Of a stretch of DNA of 64,000 nucleotides, positions 24,573 to 32,478 are shown in pieces. Position numbers and translations under genes: made by a program. Source of the DNA: SHZI01 sp963802215 (GTDB lineage: Bacteria > Pseudomonadota > Gammaproteobacteria > Steroidobacterales > GCA-2729495); the NCBI GenBank assembly GCA_963802215.1, contig CAWDHQ010000002.1, forward strand, positions 372,001 through 436,000, read 5' to 3'. The notes under the pieces are model-generated. The model had not been told where the DNA came from. It ran no database searches and saw nothing but the letters and a program-made list of their open reading frames with translations. Each line of letters opens with the position of its first letter. The stretch's first letter is position 1.

Positions 24573-25924
24573 GCCGTCCGCGCCGCCCTCAGGATCGCCT
24601 CCAGGCTCTTCTCCACGTCGGCCGCCGTCGTCGCCCAGGACGACACGCTGATCCGCATGGCCGGCCGGCCATGCCACACGGTGCTGCCGCACCAGCAGGT
24701 GCCGTCGGCCTGTATCGCCGCGATTACCCGTTCCGTCTTCATCGGCTCACCGAAGCTCACCACCACCTGGTTCAGCACCACGTCGTTCAGCACATCGAGG
24801 CCGGCGGCACGCAGTCCTTCGGCGAAGCGCTGCGCGTGGCGGACGCACCCGCCCACCAGGTCCGCGACGCCGGACCGCCCCAGGGACCGAAGGGCCGCCC
24901 ACACCTCCACGCCGCGGGCATGCCGGGACAGCTCCGGCGTGAAATCCGCCGGGTTGCGCACCTCGCTTTCGCTGGGCAGGTATTCCGCGGTGATCGCCAT
25001 CGCTGACCGCAGCGCCGCGCCATCGCGCACGAAGGCGAGGCCGCTGTCGTAGGGCACGTTGAGCCACTTGTGCGCATCGGTGGCCCAGGAGTCGGCCGTC
25101 TCGACGCCGGCCGCCAGGTGCCGGAGATCCGGCGCGGCGGCGGCCCACAGGCCGAAGGCGCCATCCACGTGCACCCAGGCACCGCTGCCGGCGACCCGCG
25201 CGCACACCTCGCCAACCGGGTCGAACGCTCCGGAGTTCACGTTGCCGGCCTGGGTGCACACGATCGTCGGGCCGGCGATGCGGGGCAGGCGGGCGGCAAT
25301 AAGGCGGCCCTGGCCGTCCACGGGCACCCGGGTGACGCGGTTGCGGCCCAGGCCGAGCAGACCCAGGGACTTGAACAGCGTCGGATGGGCCTCGGCACCG
25401 ACGATCACGGTCACCGGCGGGGCGCCGGTCAGGCCGTCCGCTTCCACGTTCCAGCCCGCGCGCTCCAGGACTGCGTGCCGGGCGGCCGCCAGGGCAGTGA
25501 AGTTCGCCATCGTGCCGCCGGTGACGAAGGCGCCCGCGGCGCCGGCCGGGAGGCCCAGCAGGTCGAGGAGCCAGCGCAGCGCCACAGCCTCCACCCGGGC
25601 GGCCGCGGGCGTCACGTTGGCAAGGGCCGCGTTCTGGTCCCAGGCCGTCGCCAGCCAGTTCGCCGCCAGCGCGGCCGGCAGCGAGCCGCCGATGACGAAG
25701 CCGAAGAAGCGCGGGCCGGCCATGGCCATGGTGGCGGGCGAGCCGACCCGGTCCAGCAGGTCGAGGACCGTCTCCGGCGGCGCCGGACCGGGCGGCAGCG
25801 GTTCGTCGAAGGCATCGAGCCCGGCGATGGCTTCCGGCTGGGGGGCGACGGGGCGGGCAGCCAGGCCCTCCAGGTAGGAGATGGCTCGTTGCGCGGCGTC
25901 TTCGAGCAAAGGGCGTTTCACCAT
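24569..25924 (-). CDS. PLP-dependent group II decarboxylase / aromatic amino-acid decarboxylase-like enzyme
   Basis: 451 residues of the group II PLP decarboxylase family (aromatic-L-amino-acid or glutamate decarboxylase relatives). The PLP lysine is K286 in TDAHKWLN and the ring-contacting aspartate D254 in VHVDGAFG. The FVTGGTMANFTAL segment is the phosphate-binding loop. The active site looks complete. Substrate specificity cannot be read from these motifs. The gene ends at a REP TAG, and the next gene in the same orientation (DUF1838) lies upstream with a REP between. Confidence 0.88.
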   Translation of the reverse strand: MVKRPLLEDAAQRAISYLEGLAARPVAPQPEAIAGLDAFDEPLPPGPAPPETVLDLLDRVGSPATMAMAGPRFFGFVIGGSLPAALAANWLATAWDQNAALANVTPAAARVEAVALRWLLDLLGLPAGAAGAFVTGGTMANFTALAAARHAVLERAGWNVEADGLTGAPPVTVIVGAEAHPTLFKSLGLLGLGRNRVTRVPVDGQGRLIAARLPRIAGPTIVCTQAGNVNSGAFDPVGEVCARVAGSGAWVHVDGAFGLWAAAAPDLRHLAAGVETADSWATDAHKWLNVPYDSGLAFVRDGAALRSAMAITAEYLPSESEVRNPADFTPELSRHARGVEVWAALRSLGRSGVADLVGGCVRHAQRFAEGLRAAGLDVLNDVVLNQVVVSFGEPMKTERVIAAIQADGTCWCGSTVWHGRPAMRISVSSWATTAADVEKSLEAILRAARTA

Positions 25925-25948
25925 GATTGTATTCGAACCCCGATTTGG

Positions 25949-25971
25949 GTCGCGGCTAAAGCCGCTCCTAC
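25949..25971 (-). repeat. REP unit at DUF1838 gene stop
   Basis: Stem GCGGCTAAAGCCGC, a loop variant of the usual GGCTGAAGCC. The head TAG (25968-25970) is the stop of the DUF1838 gene. Confidence 0.88.
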
Positions 25972-26945
25972 GGTTTCTTCCTGGCGTCGATCTTCTTCTT
26001 GAACTCGCCGAAGCTGGACGTCATCACCGGCCCCAGCCACTCCTTTGGCGCTTCCAGGTACTTCGGGAAGTTCTTCACCGTGTGGTCGAGGATGTAGCGG
26101 GGGATGTCATCCACGCCGTTCATCAGCTTCATGCTGTGGCTGTGGAAGACCATGGTGCCCGGGCTCGCGCCCATCTCCATGAACGGCAGCCAGCCGGCGA
26201 CCCGGCTCCAGGACATGACGCAGGAAGCGGAGGTGATGCCCGGGTCCAGGATCTCGCTCTTGCGGCCCTTGATGCCCCACAGCTCCGCGTGCTGGTCCTT
26301 GTCGCCGCTGGAGTAGAGCGGGTACTCGGAGCGGGTGAGTTCCGCGGGCTTGAAGATGAAGAAGTTCCACTGGAACACCACGTCGTCGCCCGCCGACACG
26401 TAGGGGTAGGGGGGCGAGAGGACCGGATTGCCCTGCCGGGCGAAGACGCCGTTCACCGGGTCGTTGGCGATGTGCATGACCTCGACTTCCCGGCCGCCCA
26501 GGAAGGGGTTCCTCCAGGTCTCGAGGATCGCGCCGGTGTCCGGGTCCAGGTAGTAGAGAACCTCCCGGCTGTAGATCCGGAAGCCCTCTGGCACTTCCTC
26601 GATGCGGGACGCACCGATGCCGAAGGTCTTGAAGCACTTGTAGTTCTTCTCCTGCGGGACCATTGCCCAGGCCACGCCGGGAAAGGCGAACAGGCAGTCC
26701 TTCCCGGCCAGGTCGGCGCGCAGCTTCAGCATCGCCCGGAAGTTGGTCTCCGGGTCGTCCAGGTCCAGGCGGGGGTCCCTGGGGATGCGCATCACCGATG
26801 TATTGGTCATGCGGAAGCGGCTCTCGTCGGGCGACAGGGGCCGGGACGCGGCGCCTGCGCTGCCGGCGGCACCGAGCGCCGCCAGGCTGGTGCCTGCGGC
26901 GAGGAGGTTGCGGCGGGAGACGGCGGGGGGGTTCTTCGCGGCCAT
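25968..26945 (-). CDS. DUF1838 family protein with twin-arginine-like signal
   Basis: 325 residues. The N-terminus SRRNLLAAGTSLAALGAAGSAGAA has a Tat-like pair of arginines before a hydrophobic stretch, so export in a folded state is likely. The body (FRAMLKLRADLAGKDCLFAFPGVAWAMVP, YYLDPDTGAILETWRNP) fits DUF1838, a family with no proven function that often occurs with Rieske oxygenases and TonB receptors in similar bacteria. The start has REP units immediately upstream. Confidence 0.82.
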   Translation of the reverse strand: MAAKNPPAVSRRNLLAAGTSLAALGAAGSAGAASRPLSPDESRFRMTNTSVMRIPRDPRLDLDDPETNFRAMLKLRADLAGKDCLFAFPGVAWAMVPQEKNYKCFKTFGIGASRIEEVPEGFRIYSREVLYYLDPDTGAILETWRNPFLGGREVEVMHIANDPVNGVFARQGNPVLSPPYPYVSAGDDVVFQWNFFIFKPAELTRSEYPLYSSGDKDQHAELWGIKGRKSEILDPGITSASCVMSWSRVAGWLPFMEMGASPGTMVFHSHSMKLMNGVDDIPRYILDHTVKNFPKYLEAPKEWLGPVMTSSFGEFKKKIDARKKP

Positions 26946-26970
26946 GGCTGGTTTCCTTCGCGCAGGTTCC

Positions 26971-27020
26971 GTAGGAGCGGCTTCAGCCGCGACAGCGATC
27001 GCGGCTGAAGCCGCTCCTAC
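26971..27020. repeat. Inverted REP pair between divergent genes
   Basis: Two REP units head outward (26971-26993 and 26998-27020) with a tiny spacer. Unlike most units here, this pair lies upstream of both neighbouring start codons rather than at stop codons. Confidence 0.88.
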
Positions 27021-27052
27021 GAAATATACCGCTTGTGGCCTAATGGCCCCGC

Positions 27053-28381
27053 ATGCCCCCCTCCGGTGTCCAGATTCCCCGCAAGCCCCCCGTCCGCGAC
27101 GGCCTCGAGCCCAACGCCGACTTCGACCGGGCTCTGGCCCTCATCGACGGCGGCGACGAGCACGTGTTCATCACCGGCCGCGCGGGCACGGGCAAGACCA
27201 CCCTCCTGCACCTGCTCCGGGACGAGACGACCCGCAACGTGGCGGTCGTGGCGCCCACCGGCCTCGCGGCGATCAGCGTCGGCGGCCAGACCATCCACTC
27301 ATTCTTCCGCCTGCCCCCGCGCTTCGTGGACACCCGGGAGCTCCGGGCCATGCGCCACACCAGCGTGATGAAGGCCCTGGACCTGCTGATCATCGACGAG
27401 GTGTCCATGGTCCGGGCCGACCTCATGGACGGCATCGACCAGGCGCTGCGCCTCAACCGGCGGAACGACGAGCCCTTCGGCGGAGTCCAGCTCGCCATGT
27501 TCGGCGACCTGTGGCAGCTGCCGCCCGTCGTGCGTGAGGCGGAACTGAAGGAGTACTTCGACGAGACCTACGGCGGCCCGTACTTCTTCCAGGCACTGGT
27601 CTGGCGGGAGCGCGCCGGGCGCTCGGTGGACCTTGCGAAGATCTACCGGCAGAAGGACGACGCTGAGTTCCGTCGCATCCTCCAGCACATCCGGGACGGC
27701 GAGCCCGGTGAGGAAATCCTGGAGGCGCTCAACGCGCGCGTGGTCCCGAAGTCGCAGCTTGCGGATCCCGACAGCCACATCGTGCTCACAGCGACCAACG
27801 ATGCCGCCTTCCGGGAGAACACCCGGCGCCTGATGGCGTTGCCAGGCAAGGCCAAGGTCTACGCGGCGGAGGTCAGCGGCAAGTTCGACACGGCGGCGTT
27901 CCCCACCGAGCCGGCGCTGACCCTGAAGGTCGGGGCCCGGGTGATGTTCCTCAGGAACGATGCGGACAGGCGCTGGATCAACGGCTCCTGGGGCATCGTC
28001 ACGGCACTCGGTGACGACGGGCCCAAGGTCCAGCTGGAAGACGGCACGGAGCACGAGGTCGGCCGGACGGCCTGGGAGAACCTGGTCTACCAGTACGACC
28101 GCGGTACGAAGCAGATCACCCGGGAGCAGGTCGGTGCCTACAAGCAGCTGCCGCTGCGGCTCGGCTGGGCAATCACCATCCACAAGAGCCAGGGACAGAC
28201 CTTCGACCGGGTGTATATCGACCTGGGGCGGGGCGCCTTCAGCCACGGCCAGACCTACGTGGCCCTGTCCCGGTGCCGCAGCCTCGCGGGCCTCGTGCTG
28301 GCCCACCCGGTGCGCCGGGATGACGTGATCCTGGACGAGCAGATCGCCGACTACCGCCGGGTGTTCCCCCCGGCCCTGTAG
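27053..28381 (+). CDS. PIF1-like / RecD-like DNA helicase
   Basis: 442 residues. Walker A is ITGRAGTGKTTLL; motif Ia is VVAPTGLAAISVGGQTIHSFFRLPP, typical of PIF1 helicases; Walker B is LLIIDEVSMVRADLM. Motif III is FGDLWQLPPV, and the C-terminal motifs are WAITIHKSQGQTFDRVYIDLG and YVALSRCRSL. It is shorter than eukaryotic PIF1 but complete in helicase motifs. It probably unwinds DNA 5'-3' during repair or replication. The TAG stop is from a REP head at the junction with IS110 copy 2. Confidence 0.9.
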   Translation: MPPSGVQIPRKPPVRDGLEPNADFDRALALIDGGDEHVFITGRAGTGKTTLLHLLRDETTRNVAVVAPTGLAAISVGGQTIHSFFRLPPRFVDTRELRAMRHTSVMKALDLLIIDEVSMVRADLMDGIDQALRLNRRNDEPFGGVQLAMFGDLWQLPPVVREAELKEYFDETYGGPYFFQALVWRERAGRSVDLAKIYRQKDDAEFRRILQHIRDGEPGEEILEALNARVVPKSQLADPDSHIVLTATNDAAFRENTRRLMALPGKAKVYAAEVSGKFDTAAFPTEPALTLKVGARVMFLRNDADRRWINGSWGIVTALGDDGPKVQLEDGTEHEVGRTAWENLVYQYDRGTKQITREQVGAYKQLPLRLGWAITIHKSQGQTFDRVYIDLGRGAFSHGQTYVALSRCRSLAGLVLAHPVRRDDVILDEQIADYRRVFPPAL

Positions 28382-28396
28382 CAGCTGTGTTGTGAG

Positions 28397-29341
28397 TCAA
28401 GCGGTGATGGGCGGCTGCCAGGGCGCGTTATCGCGGACCATGGCATTGAGGATCACCAGGAGTTTGCGCATGCAGGCGGTGATGGCGACCTTGGGCGGTT
28501 TGCCGGCGAGACGCAGGCGGGCGTAGAAGGCTTTGATCGGCGGGTTGGAGCGGATGGCCGCCAGAGTGGCCATGTAGAGTGCGGTACGGACCTGCCAGCG
28601 GCCACCCCAGATGTGGCGTTGGCCGCGCAGCGTGCCGCTGTCGCGATTGAAGGGCGCCAGGCCGGCCAGGGCCGCGATCTGCTTGTCGCTGAGCTGGCCG
28701 AGCTCGGGCAGGTCGCCGATCAGGGCCTGGGCGGTGACCCGGCCGATCCCGGGCACGCCAGCCAGTAGGTTCTCGCGGGCCTGCCACACCGGACTGTCCT
28801 GGATCTGCTCGCGCAGTTCGCGATCGGTGTCTTCCAGGCAGCGTTGCAGCCAGCGGATGTGGGTGGTGAGGTTACGGCGCACCAGGGTGGGGGGTGCCGC
28901 ACTCAAGCGGTTTTTCTCCGCCACCAGCATCTGCATCAGCTGCCGGCGCCGCGCCACCAGGGCACTCAGCACCTGGGCCGTCTCGTCCTTCAGGGCGCGG
29001 CAGGCGGGCTTGACGGCCGCGGCGAAGGCGCACAGCACCCGGGCATCCAACTGGTCGGTCTTGGCCAGCTGGCCGGTGGCCCGGGCGAAGTCCCGCACCT
29101 GACGCGGGTTGACCACGACCACGGCGAAGCCCTCGGCGGCCAGCAGCCCGGCCAGCTGGGCGGCCAGGGGGCCGCCCGCTTCCAGGATGATCTGGTCGGG
29201 AGCATGGGGCTTGAGCCGGGTGATCAGCGCGCTGATCCCCGCCTCGTCGTGGGGCACGCGGAAGGCCTCGTGGGCGGGCTCGATGGCGACGTCGAGGTGG
29301 TGTTTACCGAGATCAATACCAACAATGGTCTGGACGGTCAT
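28397..29341 (-). CDS. IS110 family recombinase (copy 2)
   Basis: 314 residues, identical in translation to the product at 21127-22071, with the same DEDD residues and serine-containing Tnp20 domain. Both copies are therefore intact potential sources of recombinase, which matters for the stability of the 6.3-kb segment lying between them. Confidence 0.95.
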   Translation of the reverse strand: MTVQTIVGIDLGKHHLDVAIEPAHEAFRVPHDEAGISALITRLKPHAPDQIILEAGGPLAAQLAGLLAAEGFAVVVVNPRQVRDFARATGQLAKTDQLDARVLCAFAAAVKPACRALKDETAQVLSALVARRRQLMQMLVAEKNRLSAAPPTLVRRNLTTHIRWLQRCLEDTDRELREQIQDSPVWQARENLLAGVPGIGRVTAQALIGDLPELGQLSDKQIAALAGLAPFNRDSGTLRGQRHIWGGRWQVRTALYMATLAAIRSNPPIKAFYARLRLAGKPPKVAITACMRKLLVILNAMVRDNAPWQPPITA

Positions 29342-29478
29342 GGCTTCCTCTTTCCCTGCCTTGCGGATGCGGGCTCGAGGCCCCGGCAGCTGTTCGGGTT
29401 GCTAAGGAAGACGGGCCGGGCGACCCAGCTACGTGGCGAGGTCAACCCTCGAGGAGCGCACGGTCTACCCGGCCCGGT
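29342..29478 (-). ncRNA. Predicted bridge RNA (copy 2)
   Basis: The 5' non-coding end has the same sequence as in copy 1. The target-guide segments lie at 29452-29459 (GCGCTCCT) and 29429-29432 (GTAG), read on the minus strand. See copy 1 for the folding reasoning. Confidence 0.68.
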
Positions 29479-29520
29479 GGCTTACCATCTGACGATAAGG
29501 GCCACGGAACCCAACATACA

Positions 29521-29577
29521 AGGAGCGCCTTCAGGCGCGACCGCGGAGTCCCAGGTCGCGCCTGAAGGCGCTCCTAC
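29521..29577. repeat. REP pair next to IS110 copy 2
   Basis: Left unit (29521-29541) has lost its GT to the far side of the IS. Right unit 29555-29577 is inverted and intact; its head TAG is the stop of the M48 peptidase gene. Confidence 0.88.
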
Positions 29578-31211
29578 TCGGCCCGGACGGAGTCCACGCG
29601 CATGCGGAGGCGCTGGCGGACGTCCTCAGTCACGGTCCCCACACCGGTGTTCACGCTGGCCCGCTCGCCGGGCTGCAGGGTATTGCCAATCTGCAGCTGA
29701 CGCCCTTCCTGGGCAATGCGGCCGTTCACGTCCAGCAGGACGGGCGTCAGCAGGATCTGGCTGACCGGAAATGGCGCCCGGTTCTCCACCACCGCCATCA
29801 ACTGGCCGCGGGAGTCGGGCAGCAGGCCGGTGGCGATGTACTTCGTACCGTTCTCGGCGAAGTTCAGGCGCGCGTATTCCACCGCGGCCTGCTGCCCCAG
29901 TTCGCTCTTCGAGCTGGCGGCACCCTTGAAGAGTTCCATGGCGCGCTGCCGGTTGCCGGCCTCCTTCGCGATGGAGCCCAGGTAGTAGAGCGCCGGGGCG
30001 GTGGGCAGCAGCTTCGCGCTGCGGGTCAGTTCCGCCTCGCCCCGGTCGCCGGTGCGGAGCCTGTACTGGGCCGTGCCCACGCCCAGGTGCGACGCAAAGT
30101 AGCCATCGTCCAGGGCGATGGACTTCCGGTAGAACGCCAGCGCCTCCTCCGGGTTCTTCCGGGCGAGGGCGATGTCCCCCTGCAGCTGCGGGAAGCGCGC
30201 CTCCTTCGGCGCCAGCCGTGCGGCCTCGGCCGCAAGCTTCTGCGCACCGGCGAGGTCTTTCTTCCGGGCCAGCGCCAGTGCCTGGTCCGCCTTGTCGTAG
30301 GCGGGCTGCATGGCGAGCAGCGGGGCGATACGGGCCGCGTAGCGCTCTGTGCCGAGATCGCCGCCCGGATTGCCGAGTTCGGCGAGGGTGGCCTGGTTGC
30401 GGGCGACCCGCTCGGGAGACGGGGGATGGCTGGCGAAGAGGCCCTCGACCCAGTTCCGGTTCCGGCCGTCCTGCCGGGAGAGCTTCACGAACTTCTCCTG
30501 CAGCGTCACGGCGCCCCGCGGGTCGTATCCGGCGCGCTGCATGTAGCGCATGCCGTAGAGGTCGCTCTCCAGCTCGGCGTCCCGGCCGTATTTCGTGCTC
30601 ACCAGCTGGGTGCCGACGCCCGCACCCATGACCATCAGGTTGCCGGCGGTGGAGTCCACGTCGCTCATGGCCACCCCGATCTGGGCCGCGACCATGCCCA
30701 CCTGGAGCAGCGTGCCGCGTTCCTGGGCCTTGGCGCCGTGCCGGGCGGCGGCGTGGACGATCTCGTGACCCAGGACGGCAGCGAGTTCCGCCTCGTTATC
30801 GAGCTCGGTGAGCAAACCGCGGTTGACGGCGATCTTGCCGCCGGGAAGTGCCCACGCATTGGGCACCGAGCTGTTCAGCACCACGAACTCGTAGGGCAGC
30901 CTTCGGTCCGAAACGGCTGCCAGCTTCTGGCCCACGTCGTTCACGTAGGCGGTGAGTTCCGGCAGCACCTTGAGGTCCCCGCCCTGGCTCTGGCGGGTGG
31001 GGGCGTATTCCTTTGCCCCGATCTGCAGCTCCTGGGACTCGGAGACGAACTGGATCTCCTTCTTGCCGGTGACGGGGTTGGTGCCGCAGGCGACGAGCAG
31101 GACTGCCAGTGCGACCGGCCATAACCAGCGAAAGAGACCAGTTAGTCGGGCGGACCCGGATTCGGGCGGCAAATACCGTAATCCGGTTGTCGCACGTTGA
31201 CGCTTGTGCAC
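29574..31211 (-). CDS. M48 family metalloprotease lipoprotein with TPR-like C-terminus
   Basis: The lipoprotein signal WPVALAVLLVACGTNPVTGKK is followed by a peptidase M48 domain with the zinc motif GHEIVHAAARHG and a downstream glutamate segment (DAELESDLYGMRYM). A TPR-like helical region (EARFPQLQGDIALARKNPEEALAFYRKS) follows. This is the BepA/YfgC-like architecture involved in outer-membrane protein quality control. The frame is open further upstream, but that part overlaps brnT. I prefer a GTG at 31211; a TTG at 31172 is an alternative. The stop is a REP TAG. Confidence 0.8.
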   Translation of the reverse strand: MHKRQRATTGLRYLPPESGSARLTGLFRWLWPVALAVLLVACGTNPVTGKKEIQFVSESQELQIGAKEYAPTRQSQGGDLKVLPELTAYVNDVGQKLAAVSDRRLPYEFVVLNSSVPNAWALPGGKIAVNRGLLTELDNEAELAAVLGHEIVHAAARHGAKAQERGTLLQVGMVAAQIGVAMSDVDSTAGNLMVMGAGVGTQLVSTKYGRDAELESDLYGMRYMQRAGYDPRGAVTLQEKFVKLSRQDGRNRNWVEGLFASHPPSPERVARNQATLAELGNPGGDLGTERYAARIAPLLAMQPAYDKADQALALARKKDLAGAQKLAAEAARLAPKEARFPQLQGDIALARKNPEEALAFYRKSIALDDGYFASHLGVGTAQYRLRTGDRGEAELTRSAKLLPTAPALYYLGSIAKEAGNRQRAMELFKGAASSKSELGQQAAVEYARLNFAENGTKYIATGLLPDSRGQLMAVVENRAPFPVSQILLTPVLLDVNGRIAQEGRQLQIGNTLQPGERASVNTGVGTVTEDVRQRLRMRVDSVRAE

Positions 31212-31212
31212 G

Positions 31213-31226
31213 ATTGTACATACAAT
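31213..31226. promoter_or_regulatory. Palindrome at brnT start (possible BrnTA operator)
   Basis: Perfect inverted repeat ATTGTA-CA-TACAAT. TTGACG lies at 31197-31202, suitable as a -35. The palindrome covers the brnT start codon. BrnTA systems are autoregulated by the BrnA antitoxin, so this is a reasonable operator, but binding is inferred. Confidence 0.5.
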
Positions 31227-31506
31227 GCCGGGACGGGAGTTTGAGTGGGATCCTGGAAAGGCACAGTCCAATCTCAGGAAGCACCGGATTGCATTCGCCG
31301 ATGCAGTCACCCTGTTTGACGATCCCTGGGCTCTGACGATCAGGGATCCGGACGCCGCCGGCGAGGAGCGCTTCATCTCACAGGGTAGGGATGCATTTGG
31401 CCGGATACTTGTCATGGTCTTCACAATGCGTGGAGAAGTCGCGCGGGTGATCTCCGCGAGGGCCGCCAGCCCTGGCGAAACGCGACGTTATCTGGAGACG
31501 CGCTGA
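31225..31506 (+). CDS. brnT: BrnT family ribonuclease toxin
   Basis: 93 residues. EFEWDPGKAQSNLRKHRIAFADAVTLFDDP is the BrnT signature, followed by GEERFISQGRDAFGRILVMVFTMRGEVARVISARAASPGE. BrnT has a RelE-like fold and cleaves RNA to slow growth under stress. The gene overlaps brnA by one base (TGATG), the standard arrangement of this type II pair with toxin first. The ATG lies inside a palindrome and a TACAAT -10-like box, so translation may be leaderless or nearly so. Confidence 0.88.
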   Translation: MPGREFEWDPGKAQSNLRKHRIAFADAVTLFDDPWALTIRDPDAAGEERFISQGRDAFGRILVMVFTMRGEVARVISARAASPGETRRYLETR

Positions 31507-31763
31507 TGCGTAAAGAATACGATTTCTCCAAGGGCAGGAGAGGCCCGATTCTGCCCCTCCCGAAGGGCAAGACGCGCATCACCATCCGCCTCGACGATGA
31601 GATCGTCGCGTGGTTCCGGGAGCGCGTCAACGAGGCCGGCGGCGGCAACTATCAGTCGCTGATGAACTCCGCACTCCGGGAGCATATTCGCCGGACCGAT
31701 GAGCCGCTGGAAGCGACACTGCGCCGCGTATTGCGCGAGGAACTGCGGCGTAAGGCCCGTTAA
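31506..31763 (+). CDS. brnA: BrnA family antitoxin
   Basis: 85 residues. The N-terminus MRKEYDFSKGRRGP and the ribbon-helix-helix region KTRITIRLDDEIVAWFRERVNEAGGGNYQSLMNSALREHI are typical of BrnA, which neutralises BrnT and represses the operon. The TAA stop overlaps the stop of the convergent SOUL gene (31760-31762). The system looks complete. Confidence 0.88.
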   Translation: MRKEYDFSKGRRGPILPLPKGKTRITIRLDDEIVAWFRERVNEAGGGNYQSLMNSALREHIRRTDEPLEATLRRVLREELRRKAR

Positions 31764-32416
31764 GGTTCGCCTTCCCTTGTGACCGGGATCAGCACCTCGT
31801 TGCGGCGGAAGGGGCCCGGAATGAACGGCGCGTCGTACTGGGCAGTGATCGACTCGCCGGCAGCGGTGAGGTTGCGCGGCGCCAGCGCCGCCCGCAGGGA
31901 CGCTTCGTTCTTGCGATGCATTTCTTCCGACGACCGCCCGGAGTAAGTCATCGCGGCCACCAGCCGGGCCGGCGTCGCCACGATGCGCACGGTCGGGTCC
32001 AGTGGCTCCGGCACGGTCTCGCGGGTGTACTCCGCCGGCACGATGAAGGCCACCCGGTAACCGCCCGAGTCCCCGGGCTGCTGGATCACGGGCGCCGTCA
32101 TGGCGATCCTTTCGCCGTCGGCCGGCGGGCGGGCAGCTGTCTGCACCACCGGGGCCGTCATCGCGATCTCCGCCCGGGACCGGTTGTTGCCCGTGATGTA
32201 GCGGAACAGCCGGCCGAAGGCGATGTCGCCCGCGTCCTCGAAATCCGCGCCGGTCACGAGGGTTTCCGCGGCCAGCATGGCGGGGTACTGGCGCAGTTCG
32301 AAGGCGCCGTCCTTCTCGAGGACCTGGTAGTCGGGCTGCTCCGTGGCAGCGGCGGGGAGCGCGGTGCCGAGCACAAGGAGGGCCCGGATGACAGCAAATG
32401 CAGCATGGAGGGGCAT
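31760..32416 (-). CDS. SOUL-family haem-binding-like protein, exported
   Basis: 218 residues from the ATG at 32416. It has a signal peptide (FAVIRALLVLGTALPAAATE), then the SOUL domain beginning PDYQVLEKDGAFELRQYPAMLAAETLV. It contains repeated IAMTAPVV/IAMTAPVIQ segments, which are characteristic. SOUL proteins bind haem or other tetrapyrroles; in bacteria the role is mostly unknown. An in-frame start further upstream would overlap the next gene and removes the signal peptide, so it was rejected. Confidence 0.87.
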   Translation of the reverse strand: MPLHAAFAVIRALLVLGTALPAAATEQPDYQVLEKDGAFELRQYPAMLAAETLVTGADFEDAGDIAFGRLFRYITGNNRSRAEIAMTAPVVQTAARPPADGERIAMTAPVIQQPGDSGGYRVAFIVPAEYTRETVPEPLDPTVRIVATPARLVAAMTYSGRSSEEMHRKNEASLRAALAPRNLTAAGESITAQYDAPFIPGPFRRNEVLIPVTREGEP

Positions 32417-32455
32417 GCCAGGGATTCGGAGGCCGGCACCGGGTTGGATTCGCGG

Positions 32456-32478
32456 GTCGCGCCGGTCGGCGCTCCTAC
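32456..32478 (-). repeat. REP unit (GGTC-loop variant) at membrane-protein stop
   Basis: Stem GCGCCGGTCGGCGC, a compensated variant of the usual stem. The head TAG (32475-32477) ends the upstream minus-strand membrane protein gene. Confidence 0.85.

Larger units (their letters stand above)
28380..29520 (-). mobile_element. IS110-family insertion sequence, copy 2
   Basis: 1141 bases, inverted relative to copy 1 and identical in the compared parts. It is inserted in a REP head: GT lies at 28378-28379 and the AG-GAGCGCC remainder starts at 29521. The AG (CT on the IS strand) core is present at both ends (28380-28381 and 29521-29522). The preceding helicase gene keeps its TAG stop because the core is retained. 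Confidence 0.92.

Noticed and set aside
22089..28379. Composite transposon carrying five genes
   Set aside because: Two IS110 copies bracket the genes, but each sits in its own REP and no outer target duplication links them. Independent insertions are simpler.
31212..31424. Extended N-terminus of the M48 peptidase
   Set aside because: The upstream frame overlaps brnT and lacks a signal; the lipoprotein signal lies downstream of GTG 31211.
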